Assembly (NCBI GenBank): GCA_934693235.1
Contig: CAKUUY010000002.1
Coordinates: forward strand, 62,001-126,000
DNA length: 64,000 bases
Reading direction: 5' to 3'
Origin: an uncultured Candidatus Melainabacteria bacterium
Lineage (GTDB): Bacteria; Cyanobacteriota; Vampirovibrionia; Gastranaerophilales; Gastranaerophilaceae
Below are positions 16,948 through 24,390 of the stretch, in pieces (the first letter of the stretch is position 1; the number at the start of each line of letters is the position of its first letter). The position numbers and the translations under genes are program-made. The notes below the pieces were generated by a model that did not search any database, was not told the origin of the DNA, and saw nothing but the letters and a program-made list of their open reading frames with translations.

Positions 16948-17067
16948 GTTGGGCAAGTATGCCCAACCTACCGCTACTTATACATAAAAAATGTTGGGGT
17001 AGAAACCCCAACCTACCAAAAATAATAGCTTGGTATACCAAACTGTAGGTTGGGCTTTCAGCCCAAC
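16948..17067. repeat. REP cluster (three hairpins, both orientations)
   Basis: 16948-16971 GTTGGGCA-AGTA-TGCCCAAC then CTAC; 16993-17016 GTTGGGGT-AGAA-ACCCCAAC then CTAC; 17045-17067 GTAG then GTTGGGC-TTTCA-GCCCAAC. The first two have the CTAC head on the right, the third has GTAG on the left, so opposite orientations as in BIME-type arrays. A 12-bp palindrome TTGGTATACCAA (17030-17041) lies between the second and third. It occupies the whole space between RAYT and the 3' end of alaS and may also end alaS transcripts. Confidence 0.85.
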
Positions 17068-17086
17068 ACTACATCTTACCTATAGC

Positions 17087-19693
17087 TTATACTGCCTTAA
17101 TTTCTTCTTCGACTTTTGCCAAAATTTCGTCTAATTTTGATGAATCCTTAACTCCACCTTGTGCAAAGTTTGGTCTACCACCGCCATTTGCTCCTGTTGC
17201 ACGAGCAATTTCTCCAACAATCTTACCGGCATTAATACCTTTTTTTACAAAACTGTCAGAAACTTTTACGGCAACAGTTCTTGCTGATGCTAAAATTATT
17301 ACACTTTCGCCAAGTTTTTGAGCTGCAAATTCAATACCAGCTTTAATTGCGTTACCATCAATGTTTTCAACTTTTGTAATAAACAATTTTCCACCATCAA
17401 TATCTTGAGCTTTTGACAAGAATGTTGCAAATTTTGCTCTTGTCAAATCTTCTTTTGCAGAAGTCAATTCTTTTTGAAGTTCTTTGTTTTCTTCATGTAA
17501 TTTTTCTACACGTTCTAAAACTTCGTCATAGTGAGCCTTAAACATCAAAGACAATTTGTCCATTTCCTTAACTTTGGCGTTCATAAACTCAAATGCGGCT
17601 TTCGAAACAACTGCTTCAATACGTCTTGTACCAGCAGCAATTGCGCCTTCAGAAACAATTTTAAACAATCTCAAATCACGCGTATTTCTTGCGTGAGTAC
17701 CTGCACAAAACTCTTTTGAAACACAATGAGTTTGATTTCCCATTGAAACAACTCTTACAACATCTTCGTATTTTTCGCCGAACAATGCTGTTGCACCTGT
17801 CAATTTTGCGTGTTCAATGTCCATTTCTTCTGTTGTAACAGGTAATGCTTCCGCAATCCATTTATTTACAATTTCTTCCGCTTTAAAAATTTCATCCGGC
17901 TCCATAGCTCGTGAGAACGTGAAGTCAAAACGCATTCTGTTTTCTTCAACCTGAGAACCGGCTTGTTTTACTTCATCACCGAGAACTTTTACCAAAGCTG
18001 CTTGTAGAAGGTGAGCTGATGAGTGGTGAAGTCTGATTTCTTCACGTCTTGCAACATCAATTTTTGCGTGAACCTTTTCCCCGATTGTAATTTCGCCATT
18101 TACAACTTCGCAACGGTGAACGAACAATTTGTTTACCTTGAATGTTGTCAAAACTTCTAATTTCAAGTTTTCATTTTCAATTACACCGGAATCACCGACT
18201 TGACCGCCGCATTCAGCATAGAAAGGAGTTTTGTCTAAAACGACATCAACATAGCCATCGCCATCAATTGTTGCTAAAACTTTTGCATCGCATTCATTTT
18301 CGGTATAGCCAACAAATTCAGTTGAACCAACTTCTTTTTCAACTTTGGCATACTTCATATCGCCTGTAACACTAATTTTGGCAGCTGCAGCTTTTGCTCT
18401 GTCTTTTTGTTCTTGCATTGCAGTTTTGTAACCCTCTTCATCGACATTTAAACCATTTTCAAGAGCAATTTCCTTTGTCAATTCAAGAGGAAAACCGTAC
18501 GTATCATATAATTTAAACGCGCTTTCGCCGTCAATATCTTTTTTAGCATCAATAAACTCATCAAGCATTTTGTAGCCACGATCAAGAGTTTTGGCAAAAC
18601 GTTCTTCTTCTTTCTTAATTGTATCAATGATTTTCGTCTTGTTTTTAACCAAATCAGGGTAAGCTTCACCATAATTTTCAACGATTACATCAACAAGTTT
18701 GTACAAGAACGGTAATTCCATACCCAAAATTTTTCCGTGTCGCAATGCACGACGCAAAATCATTCTTAATACATAGCTTCTACCCTCGTTTCCAGGGATT
18801 ACACCATCAGAAATCAAGAAAGTCACACATCTTGCGTGATCAGTGATAATTCTCAATGAAATATCCGTTTTTTCAGATTTTTTGTAAGGCACTCCACTCA
18901 TTTCTGAAACCTTATCCATAATAGGTTTCAAAAGATCTGTTTCAAAAGTGGATGCAACACCTTGGCAAACCATTGTAATACGTTCCAACCCCATGCCGGT
19001 ATCAACGTTTTTCTTGCCCAAAGGTGATTGGTTGCCCTCTTCGTCTTGATAAAGTTCAGTGAATACCAAGTTCCAAATTTCAACCCATCTGTCGCATTCA
19101 CAAGTGTCAATTCCGCAACCGCGAGGGTCGTCACATTTGTACTGTTCACCTAAATCATAGTGAATTTCAGAACAAGGTCCGCAAGATCCGGATGCCCCCG
19201 GAGGTCCCCAGAAGTTGTCTTTTTTACCTTTTCTTTTAATACGCTCAGCCGGAACACCAACACTTCTCCAAATATCAAAAGCTTCATCATCAGTTTCAAA
19301 AATCGTAATCCAAAGTCTGTCTTTGTCTAATTTCAAAACTTCTGTAACGAATTCCCAAGCCCAAGGAATAATTTCTTTTTTGTAATAGTCGCCAAAAGAG
19401 AAGTTTCCAAGCATTTCAAAGAATGTGTGGTGGCGTGGAGTTCTGCCAACGTTTTCGATATCAGAATCTTTTCCGCCTGCTCTTGCACATTTTTGGCAAG
19501 AAGTAGCTCTTGCCGGTTCATAAGGGCAAGGTTGAATTCCTAAAAATATAGGTAAAAACTGTAACATACCTGCAGTTGTCAAAAGAACAGTCGGATTGTC
19601 AGGAACAAGTGATGAGCTTTCGACAAGCGTGTGTGCATGTTTTTCTTTAAAATAATCTAAATATAATTTTCTAATTTGATTTCCGGTTAGCAT
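17087..19693 (-). CDS. alaS: Alanyl-tRNA synthetase
   Basis: 868 residues, full length. Class II core at the N-terminus (LTGNQIRKLYLDYF..., RHHTFFEMLGNFSFGDYYK, GMGLERITMV), an insertion with Cys-rich CGPCSEIHYDLG, then the editing domain with HHSSAHLLQAAL and FCAGTHARNT zinc-type His/Cys residues, and a C-terminal C-Ala domain with coiled-coil linker and GGGRPNFAQGG. Charges tRNA-Ala and clears mischarged Ser/Gly. RBS AAGGAATTAG. Followed by the REP cluster. Confidence 0.97.
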   Translation of the reverse strand: MLTGNQIRKLYLDYFKEKHAHTLVESSSLVPDNPTVLLTTAGMLQFLPIFLGIQPCPYEPARATSCQKCARAGGKDSDIENVGRTPRHHTFFEMLGNFSFGDYYKKEIIPWAWEFVTEVLKLDKDRLWITIFETDDEAFDIWRSVGVPAERIKRKGKKDNFWGPPGASGSCGPCSEIHYDLGEQYKCDDPRGCGIDTCECDRWVEIWNLVFTELYQDEEGNQSPLGKKNVDTGMGLERITMVCQGVASTFETDLLKPIMDKVSEMSGVPYKKSEKTDISLRIITDHARCVTFLISDGVIPGNEGRSYVLRMILRRALRHGKILGMELPFLYKLVDVIVENYGEAYPDLVKNKTKIIDTIKKEEERFAKTLDRGYKMLDEFIDAKKDIDGESAFKLYDTYGFPLELTKEIALENGLNVDEEGYKTAMQEQKDRAKAAAAKISVTGDMKYAKVEKEVGSTEFVGYTENECDAKVLATIDGDGYVDVVLDKTPFYAECGGQVGDSGVIENENLKLEVLTTFKVNKLFVHRCEVVNGEITIGEKVHAKIDVARREEIRLHHSSAHLLQAALVKVLGDEVKQAGSQVEENRMRFDFTFSRAMEPDEIFKAEEIVNKWIAEALPVTTEEMDIEHAKLTGATALFGEKYEDVVRVVSMGNQTHCVSKEFCAGTHARNTRDLRLFKIVSEGAIAAGTRRIEAVVSKAAFEFMNAKVKEMDKLSLMFKAHYDEVLERVEKLHEENKELQKELTSAKEDLTRAKFATFLSKAQDIDGGKLFITKVENIDGNAIKAGIEFAAQKLGESVIILASARTVAVKVSDSFVKKGINAGKIVGEIARATGANGGGRPNFAQGGVKDSSKLDEILAKVEEEIKAV

Positions 19694-19760
19694 AATCTAA
19701 TTCCTTTACTTTTTAATCTCATAAGAAAATTATATATTAAACAAAATAGAGTTGCAAAAA

Positions 19761-19789
19761 AATAAGGAGCGATTATCTCGCTCCTTATT
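19761..19789 (-). terminator. Terminator of the repeat-protein gene
   Basis: Stem AATAAGGAGCGA / TCGCTCCTTATT, with a T-run after it on the minus strand, 10 nt past the stop of the gene at 19799. Confidence 0.8.
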
Positions 19790-19798
19790 TATATTATA

Positions 19799-21250
19799 TT
19801 ATTTTTTCCAGAATGGTTTTTTATCTAAAATACTCGATTCCGGTTCTGGTGCTAATGGACCTCTATTTTCACTGGACTTTGGGAGTTTTTTAGTTTTTGG
19901 TGTAGAAGAAGTTCCACCGCTATTATCTATTGACTTAGGTGTATCGCCCTTTACAAATGGATTTCTTCTGATTGGCTTGTTATATCCGGATGTAGTTTTT
20001 GGAGGATTTTTGGTTTCAGTATTTGCATACGGATCTTCGTATACAGGAGCCTCTTTTAAAGGCGGTAAATCATACTTAGAAACTTCCGGTTGTTCTTGTT
20101 CGCCAAAAGCAAGTCTATCATTTACTTCTTTCTGTTTAGCCTCAAGCTCTTTATCTCCAATGTATGCTTGCCCTGACCATCCAGCTAAATCATCAAGCAT
20201 TTCTTTTTTCTCATCAGCTGTTAAATTAGAAGAAGCTATTTTATCTCGAATATCACCAACAGCCTTTTTAGTTGCACTTGTATGAGGATAATTATTTAGA
20301 TTATCCGATACTTTGTTAGATAGTGTCGTTGTTTCTTGCGTATCTTTTCCAACTTGGCGAACTGTTTCTCGTGTTGTTGTAGATTCTTCATGTACTTCAT
20401 TAATTATATCTGTACCAACTTCACGAACAGTATTTCTTGTTTTAGCTCCCTCAGCTCGAACAACATTTCTTGTAACAGCAGATTCAATATGAACAGCATC
20501 CCTAGTCTTCGCACCCTCGGCTCTAACCGTCTTACGTGTAGCTGCGCCCTCCGCATGTACAGCTTTTCTCGTTTTCGCACCATCTGCTTTCACCGTTTTT
20601 CTGGTTTCTGCTCCCTCTTGCTCTGTAGCTTTAAGGTTAGCTTCACCATAACCTGCAGTTAGTGCTGCATTCATAGCTGCGTTTCTATTATCATTTGCTT
20701 TTATATCTTTTGCCACATTCATTAATGCTACATAAGCGCTATCTTCTGTTATACCATCAAACAAAGCCTTTGTATCTCTCTCATACCTCTCGACCGATGC
20801 TTGTGCATCTTTATAATTTGCCTCTTTCCTTCCTTTAGGGAAATTAAATTTTTCTTTCGTCCTTGCAGTTATAGCATGCAAATCCTCAAGATATGATTGA
20901 GCAGTAATGTAATTTGGATCATCCGGATTACCAATCAAGCGCATTGCTCGAACTAACTTTCGCTCTATATTTGCATATTGTGTACCTAAACTACTATTTG
21001 TCTCATTGAGGTCTCTTGCAATATTATCTGCATATTTCTTAAGTTGAGCAAAATCCTCTTTTGTATAGGTGGTATTTTCCAAAAAAGAATTATGGTTTCC
21101 TTGCGTCTTAACTTGCCCCCCCCCCGACGCACCATAACCTTGTCCAAAGGATGAATTTATAAATTCATTCTTATCGTCTTGCTTTTTCACTTCATAAGAA
21201 GTTTCTGCACTCTGTGCTGCTCCAACACCATTAACATCAAGTCCTGCCAT
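19799..21250 (-). CDS. Large orphan protein with 11-residue (hendecad) repeats
   Basis: 483 residues, RBS AAGGAGATTAAA. No enzyme domain. About residues 211-310 consist of at least eight consecutive 11-residue units of the form (A/V)EGAxTRxxV(R/H), for example DGAKTRKAVHA and EGAATRKTVRA; hendecads usually form right-handed coiled coils. The N-terminus is Gly/Ser-rich with a run of glycines encoded by a G10 tract (21116-21125), and the C-terminal ~100 residues are Pro/Lys-rich and low complexity. No signal peptide. Function unknown; a structural or surface/secreted filament-like role is only a guess. Confidence 0.8.
   Translation of the reverse strand: MAGLDVNGVGAAQSAETSYEVKKQDDKNEFINSSFGQGYGASGGGQVKTQGNHNSFLENTTYTKEDFAQLKKYADNIARDLNETNSSLGTQYANIERKLVRAMRLIGNPDDPNYITAQSYLEDLHAITARTKEKFNFPKGRKEANYKDAQASVERYERDTKALFDGITEDSAYVALMNVAKDIKANDNRNAAMNAALTAGYGEANLKATEQEGAETRKTVKADGAKTRKAVHAEGAATRKTVRAEGAKTRDAVHIESAVTRNVVRAEGAKTRNTVREVGTDIINEVHEESTTTRETVRQVGKDTQETTTLSNKVSDNLNNYPHTSATKKAVGDIRDKIASSNLTADEKKEMLDDLAGWSGQAYIGDKELEAKQKEVNDRLAFGEQEQPEVSKYDLPPLKEAPVYEDPYANTETKNPPKTTSGYNKPIRRNPFVKGDTPKSIDNSGGTSSTPKTKKLPKSSENRGPLAPEPESSILDKKPFWKK
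21116..21125 (-). repeat. G10 homopolymer tract inside the coding region
   Basis: Ten consecutive C on the plus strand, G10 in the coding strand at codons ~42-45. A one-base change would shift the frame of the hendecad-repeat gene early. Very unusual in such AT-rich DNA. Confidence 0.85.
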
Positions 21251-21430
21251 AAATTTAATCTCCTTTTCTTTATTTAAGACTAATACACTTCATATACCCA
21301 ATTACGACCTATCTTAATAAAAACTTTAATACATTTTAAAAATTCTCAGACTTATTTTGCGGAAAACTCTTACACCATAAAGTTTTTACCAAATTAACAA
21401 AAATTAATATTTAAAAATTAAAAGACAGCC

Positions 21431-21458
21431 TTGCAAAGAAAAATGTTTGTGTTAGTAT
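21431..21458 (+). promoter_or_regulatory. Promoter of tRNA-Arg
   Basis: TTGCAA (21431-21436), 16-nt spacer, TAGTAT (21453-21458), ~60 nt before the mature tRNA. Confidence 0.55.
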
Positions 21459-21523
21459 AAAGATATGAGGGATTATACAGGTACCCCAAGAAACCAAACG
21501 CTTGTTTAACCCTCTGGATCCAA

Positions 21524-21572
<49 letters not shown>

Positions 21573-21597
<25 letters not shown>

Positions 21598-21789
21598 AAT
21601 TTTTTCAAAACAGTCCGTTTCTGCAATATAGCAGAACGGTTTTTTGTATGTGTAGCTTACCTTTCCGCCTTTTAGTGTGCAGTTCGAAAGTAGCGTTTTT
21701 AGCAATTTTACTTTCATTTCGTCAGAAACCTGCAAATACTTGCTATATAAATATTCTAGGAGTTCGAGAGTTGAATTTACCTCATCCAT
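21573..21789 (-). pseudogene. C-terminal remnant of a site-specific serine recombinase/integrase
   Basis: The recognisable part (~21640-21789) reads LLEYLYSKYLQ..., KVKLLKTLLSNCTLKGGKV and YTYKKPF, the usual C-terminal end of large serine recombinases (SNxxLxG...YKKPF). Everything upstream is missing and the normal stop is lost, with the frame running into the antisense of tRNA-Arg. Position flush against the tRNA 3' end suggests the scar of an element that had integrated there. Family call is from motif memory. Confidence 0.6.
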
Positions 21790-21800
21790 AAATTAATACA

Positions 21801-21832
21801 AAAAAGGTTGGGTAAATATACCCAACCTTTTT
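21801..21832. terminator. Bidirectional terminator with a REP-like stem
   Basis: AAAAAGGTTGGGTA-AATA-TACCCAACCTTTTT. The stem resembles the REP family (GGTTGGG...CCCAACC), so it may be a co-opted REP. Confidence 0.8.
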
Positions 21833-21839
21833 CTATATT

Positions 21840-22361
21840 TTAACCAAGTAAATTTAATATTGCGTTATCAAAATCTGCCATATTTACAGAATTATGATGC
21901 TCTGGAGTTATTCTTGTAAGCTTATGAGACATTGGACCATCTGCTGGGTGAAAATATCTACCTTCACCAAGTACGAAATTTGGATTATTTATTCGCAATT
22001 CTTGTCCAATTGTTCTATCACTTTTTATTACCGGATTCCAATTAGCTTTTTTCATATTAGCAAGTAATTGATTAAATTGACTGTTTGAAATTGAACCGTA
22101 CGAACCATCCGCCCTATGGAAAGTGGTTAAGCCCTCAACTTGAACATTTGAACCATTCAAAGTAGGTCTTTGTAAATATCTGGTTCCTGTAAGATTATTT
22201 GTAATTTGCGTACCAATTACAGGATCTTTTTTAACTGTAAACAATTTCGGTTGAACTTTTTTTATTATCTTTGGAGCAACTTTATTATACGTTTTTTCGC
22301 TTCTTAGTGAAGTTTGTAATACATTCAAAGCACTTTTTACTGTATTTAATTTAATAACCAT
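21840..22361 (-). CDS. Hypothetical protein, downstream of a (ATGCT)n leader block
   Basis: 173 residues, RBS GGAAAGGATTAATG. N-terminal ~50 residues are basic and helical; the C-terminal part (about 75-173) is more ordered, with HRADGSYGSIS, NPNFVLGEGRYFHPADGP and ITPEHHNSVN, a His-rich pattern seen in some secreted toxin-type nucleases, but I cannot assign a family. Preceded by one of three copies of the repeat block. Another upstream motif (TTATAAAAACATTAAAG, 22436-22452) resembles those of other orphan genes. Confidence 0.65.
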   Translation of the reverse strand: MVIKLNTVKSALNVLQTSLRSEKTYNKVAPKIIKKVQPKLFTVKKDPVIGTQITNNLTGTRYLQRPTLNGSNVQVEGLTTFHRADGSYGSISNSQFNQLLANMKKANWNPVIKSDRTIGQELRINNPNFVLGEGRYFHPADGPMSHKLTRITPEHHNSVNMADFDNAILNLLG

Positions 22362-22446
22362 AACATTAATCCTTTCCTAAATAATTTTAACTTTTTGTTT
22401 TTAACCCTTATGAAAAATCGATTTCCCTTACTCTTTTATAAAAACA

Positions 22447-22500
22447 TTAAAGCTGAAAAGATTGACACAGTGCCCCGCCCAGCATAGCATAGCATAGCAT
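22447..22500 (-). CDS. Predicted leaderless small ORF starting in (ATGCT)4
   Basis: Too short for usual gene calls: 17 codons (MLCYAMLGG...). On the minus strand TGT-CATAAT (-10 at 22512-22507), 6 nt, then ATG at 22500, the first of four ATGCT units. Ends 85 nt before the orphan gene start at 22361. Translation is not proven; the call rests on the same -10 to ATG spacing seen at seven genes. Confidence 0.35.
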   Translation of the reverse strand: MLCYAMLGGALCQSFQL

Positions 22501-22560
22501 AGAGGCATTATGACAGGGTTTGAGCCATTTTTAAACTCATCTTTACATTTCTTTACATTT
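22456..22560 (-). repeat. Dispersed repeat block, copy A, with (ATGCT)4
   Basis: Nearly identical over ~90 bp to 24232-24330 and similar to 34530-34660. On the minus strand it reads GTAAAGATGAG, TTTAAAAATGGCTC, the -10 box, GCCTCT, the pentamer array and GGGCGGGGCACTGTGTCAA. Present only upstream of minus-strand orphan genes. Confidence 0.8.
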
Positions 22561-22615
22561 CAGCATTTGGGGAAATCAATACTCAAATGAAACTCTTAGA
22601 GTATTTTTGTATTTA

Positions 22616-22641
22616 TGCTACAATTAACGCAAGAGGTAAGA
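22616..22641 (+). promoter_or_regulatory. Promoter and RBS of the fic gene
   Basis: TGC-TACAAT (extended -10, 22616-22624), then AAGAGG at 22631-22636 and ATG at 22642. This decides the start; an ATG at 22615 would lie upstream of the promoter's start point. Confidence 0.6.
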
Positions 22642-23385
22642 ATGTATAGAAATTGTTTTACTCAAAACGATGAATATAAAACAAAGATTAATGCGCTAAG
22701 ACCATTGTCAAACGAAGCATTGGCACAAGTAAAAGAGTATTACAAAATTGGTTTAACCTATGCCTCAAACGCTCTTGAAGGCAACACTCTCAGTCTCGCT
22801 GAAACCAAAGTTGTACTAGAAGATGGTATTACAATCGGCGGAAAACCTCTAAAAGACCACTATGAAACAGTAGGACACGCAAAAGCTTTTGATGAAATAA
22901 TTAAATTATCTCAAAACAAAACTTTTACAGAAGATGACATTAAGCTATTACATAAATTATTCTATGAAAAAATTGACAGTGAAAAAGCAGGGAAATATAG
23001 AACCTCACAAGTTATAATAACTGGTTCTGATGTAGAATTACCAAAACCAGAAGAACTTAATGAGAAAATGCATGAGTTTATTTTACAGTTACCAAAATTA
23101 AAAGCAGAATTACATCCTGTTGAATATGCGGCGATGGTGCATATAATTTTCGTAAACATTCACCCATTTGCAGACGGCAACGGCAGAGTTGCAAGACTAT
23201 TAATGAATTTAGCACTCTTACAAAGTGGTTACAATATTGTTGTAATTCCACCAGTTGTCAGAGCTGATTACATTTCTGCAATTCAAAAAACTAACAAAGG
23301 CAATAATACGGAGTTTATCAACTTCATTTCAGAGATGGTTTTAGAATCACAAAAAGAATATTTAAAAATTATCAGTAGGTTTTAA
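22642..23385 (+). CDS. Fic-domain protein (AMPylase-type)
   Basis: 247 residues. The Fic motif HPFADGNGRVARLL (H174) is complete, so nucleotide transfer (AMPylation or similar) is expected. An N-terminal inhibitory motif S-x3-E-G is visible at S42-N-A-L-E46-G, placing it among self-inhibited class II Fic proteins, with a typical YETVGHAKAF segment between. Target unknown. Alone in its transcription unit between two copies of the repeat block; terminator at 23422-23449. No antitoxin partner is adjacent. Confidence 0.93.
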   Translation: MYRNCFTQNDEYKTKINALRPLSNEALAQVKEYYKIGLTYASNALEGNTLSLAETKVVLEDGITIGGKPLKDHYETVGHAKAFDEIIKLSQNKTFTEDDIKLLHKLFYEKIDSEKAGKYRTSQVIITGSDVELPKPEELNEKMHEFILQLPKLKAELHPVEYAAMVHIIFVNIHPFADGNGRVARLLMNLALLQSGYNIVVIPPVVRADYISAIQKTNKGNNTEFINFISEMVLESQKEYLKIISRF

Positions 23386-23421
23386 TTTTCTACTACCATC
23401 AACACTGAGGTATTTTTTCGT

Positions 23422-23449
23422 AAAAAGAGCCACATTAGTGGCTCTTTTT
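23422..23449 (+). terminator. Terminator of fic
   Basis: AAAAAGAGCCAC-ATTA-GTGGCTCTTTTT followed by CTGTATTT. Confidence 0.85.
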
Positions 23450-23570
23450 CTGTATTTACAAAGCATTTATTTGCTCTATTAAAGAAAATTTCTCAAATTT
23501 ATGGTTTTTATAAAAGTGTTTAAAACACATAATTTAAGTGCATTTGCAAGTATTTTACTAAAAAACCCCT

Positions 23571-23609
23571 TAAAAAAAGTATGACGGGATACATCGAAAT
23601 GCTCCCGCC
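23571..23609 (-). terminator. Terminator of the orphan gene at 23628
   Basis: On the minus strand CGGGAGCATTTCGATGTATCCCG folds into an imperfect hairpin, followed by TCATACTTTTTTT. Confidence 0.6.
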
Positions 23610-23627
23610 CGACTTACTTACAATTAC

Positions 23628-24152
23628 TTATTCTTGTCCTTCAATATGAGTTCCTTTACCTTTAATAGTTAAAAGTTTATGATCTTTAGATAACAGAGTT
23701 TCATCATAACTATCTTGTACTATTTTGTTACCTGAAGATTTATATTTTCCAGCATCATCGATAATTACTCCATCAGCATATTCGCAAATTCCAGATTTTG
23801 CAGATTTTGGGCGACTATTGGATACATCAACTGTACAATTTCTACAACCTCTTAAATTTACAATATCCGTTCTATCTGGGTTTCCAGTAAATTCCGCTCC
23901 ATATAATCTATTTATATCTGTGTTAGCTGTGCCTAAGTAGGACTCTCCACAATTTGGATCTGGAGCCATAATAGATGATTTATTTTTTGCAGCTTGGTGC
24001 GGATATTTTATAGTTGTTCCATTTGCCATGTTTACAATATATCTAGTCGCGCCATTTTCTTTTACTTTTCTTTTAGATACAATGTCATTTTTGTTTAATT
24101 GCACACCTCCAAAATTTACATGGTTTTGTGGTCTAATAGTTTTGTCTGTCAT
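23628..24152 (-). CDS. Hypothetical protein with N-terminal NHVNFGG motif
   Basis: 174 residues from 24152 (MTDKTIRPQNHVNFGG), set by AAAAAGGAGATTGTATT before the ATG. No domain recognised. Predicted mostly beta with polar turns; four Cys including PNCGES and GCRNCTVD. The short polar N-terminus ending in NFGG is like other orphan proteins here and might be a targeting signal. Preceded by repeat block copy B and its small ORF, which ends 25 nt before this start. Confidence 0.68.
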   Translation of the reverse strand: MTDKTIRPQNHVNFGGVQLNKNDIVSKRKVKENGATRYIVNMANGTTIKYPHQAAKNKSSIMAPDPNCGESYLGTANTDINRLYGAEFTGNPDRTDIVNLRGCRNCTVDVSNSRPKSAKSGICEYADGVIIDDAGKYKSSGNKIVQDSYDETLLSKDHKLLTIKGKGTHIEGQE

Positions 24153-24177
24153 AATACAATCTCCTTTTTGCATATCC

Positions 24178-24273
24178 TTAGTACTTAATGTAATTACATC
24201 TTATGTATATATAAAGTATGTATTCGCTAAAAGATTGACACAGTGCCCCGCCCAGCATAGCATAGCATAGCAT
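24178..24273 (-). CDS. Predicted leaderless small ORF starting in (ATGCT)4, copy B
   Basis: 31 codons (MLCYAMLGG... to ...YIKY). CATAAT at 24285-24280 with TGT before it, 6 nt, ATG at 24273. The stop at 24178-24180 is just upstream of the RBS of the next gene, a spacing that would allow translational coupling. Inferred only. Confidence 0.35.
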   Translation of the reverse strand: MLCYAMLGGALCQSFSEYILYIYIRCNYIKY

Positions 24274-24330
24274 AGAGGCATTATGACAGGGTTTGAGCCA
24301 TTTTTAAACTCATCTTTACATTTCTTTACA
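24232..24330 (-). repeat. Dispersed repeat block, copy B, with (ATGCT)4
   Basis: Matches copy A almost base for base from GATTGACACAGTGCCCC (plus strand) through the four AGCAT units to CATCTTTACATTTCTTTACA. Confidence 0.8.
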
Positions 24331-24390
24331 ATCTAAAAACGGAGAGGTGAATGTAAGAAGCAAAAATTAAATCCGCTTGTTACTTACTTT

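Noticed and set aside
22481..22500. AGCAT array considered as a CRISPR or tandem-repeat gene
   Set aside because: Units are 5 nt with no spacers, so it is a microsatellite, not CRISPR.
22642..23385. Fic/antitoxin (FicTA) module
   Set aside because: No small antitoxin gene is adjacent; the inhibitory helix motif is inside the protein itself.
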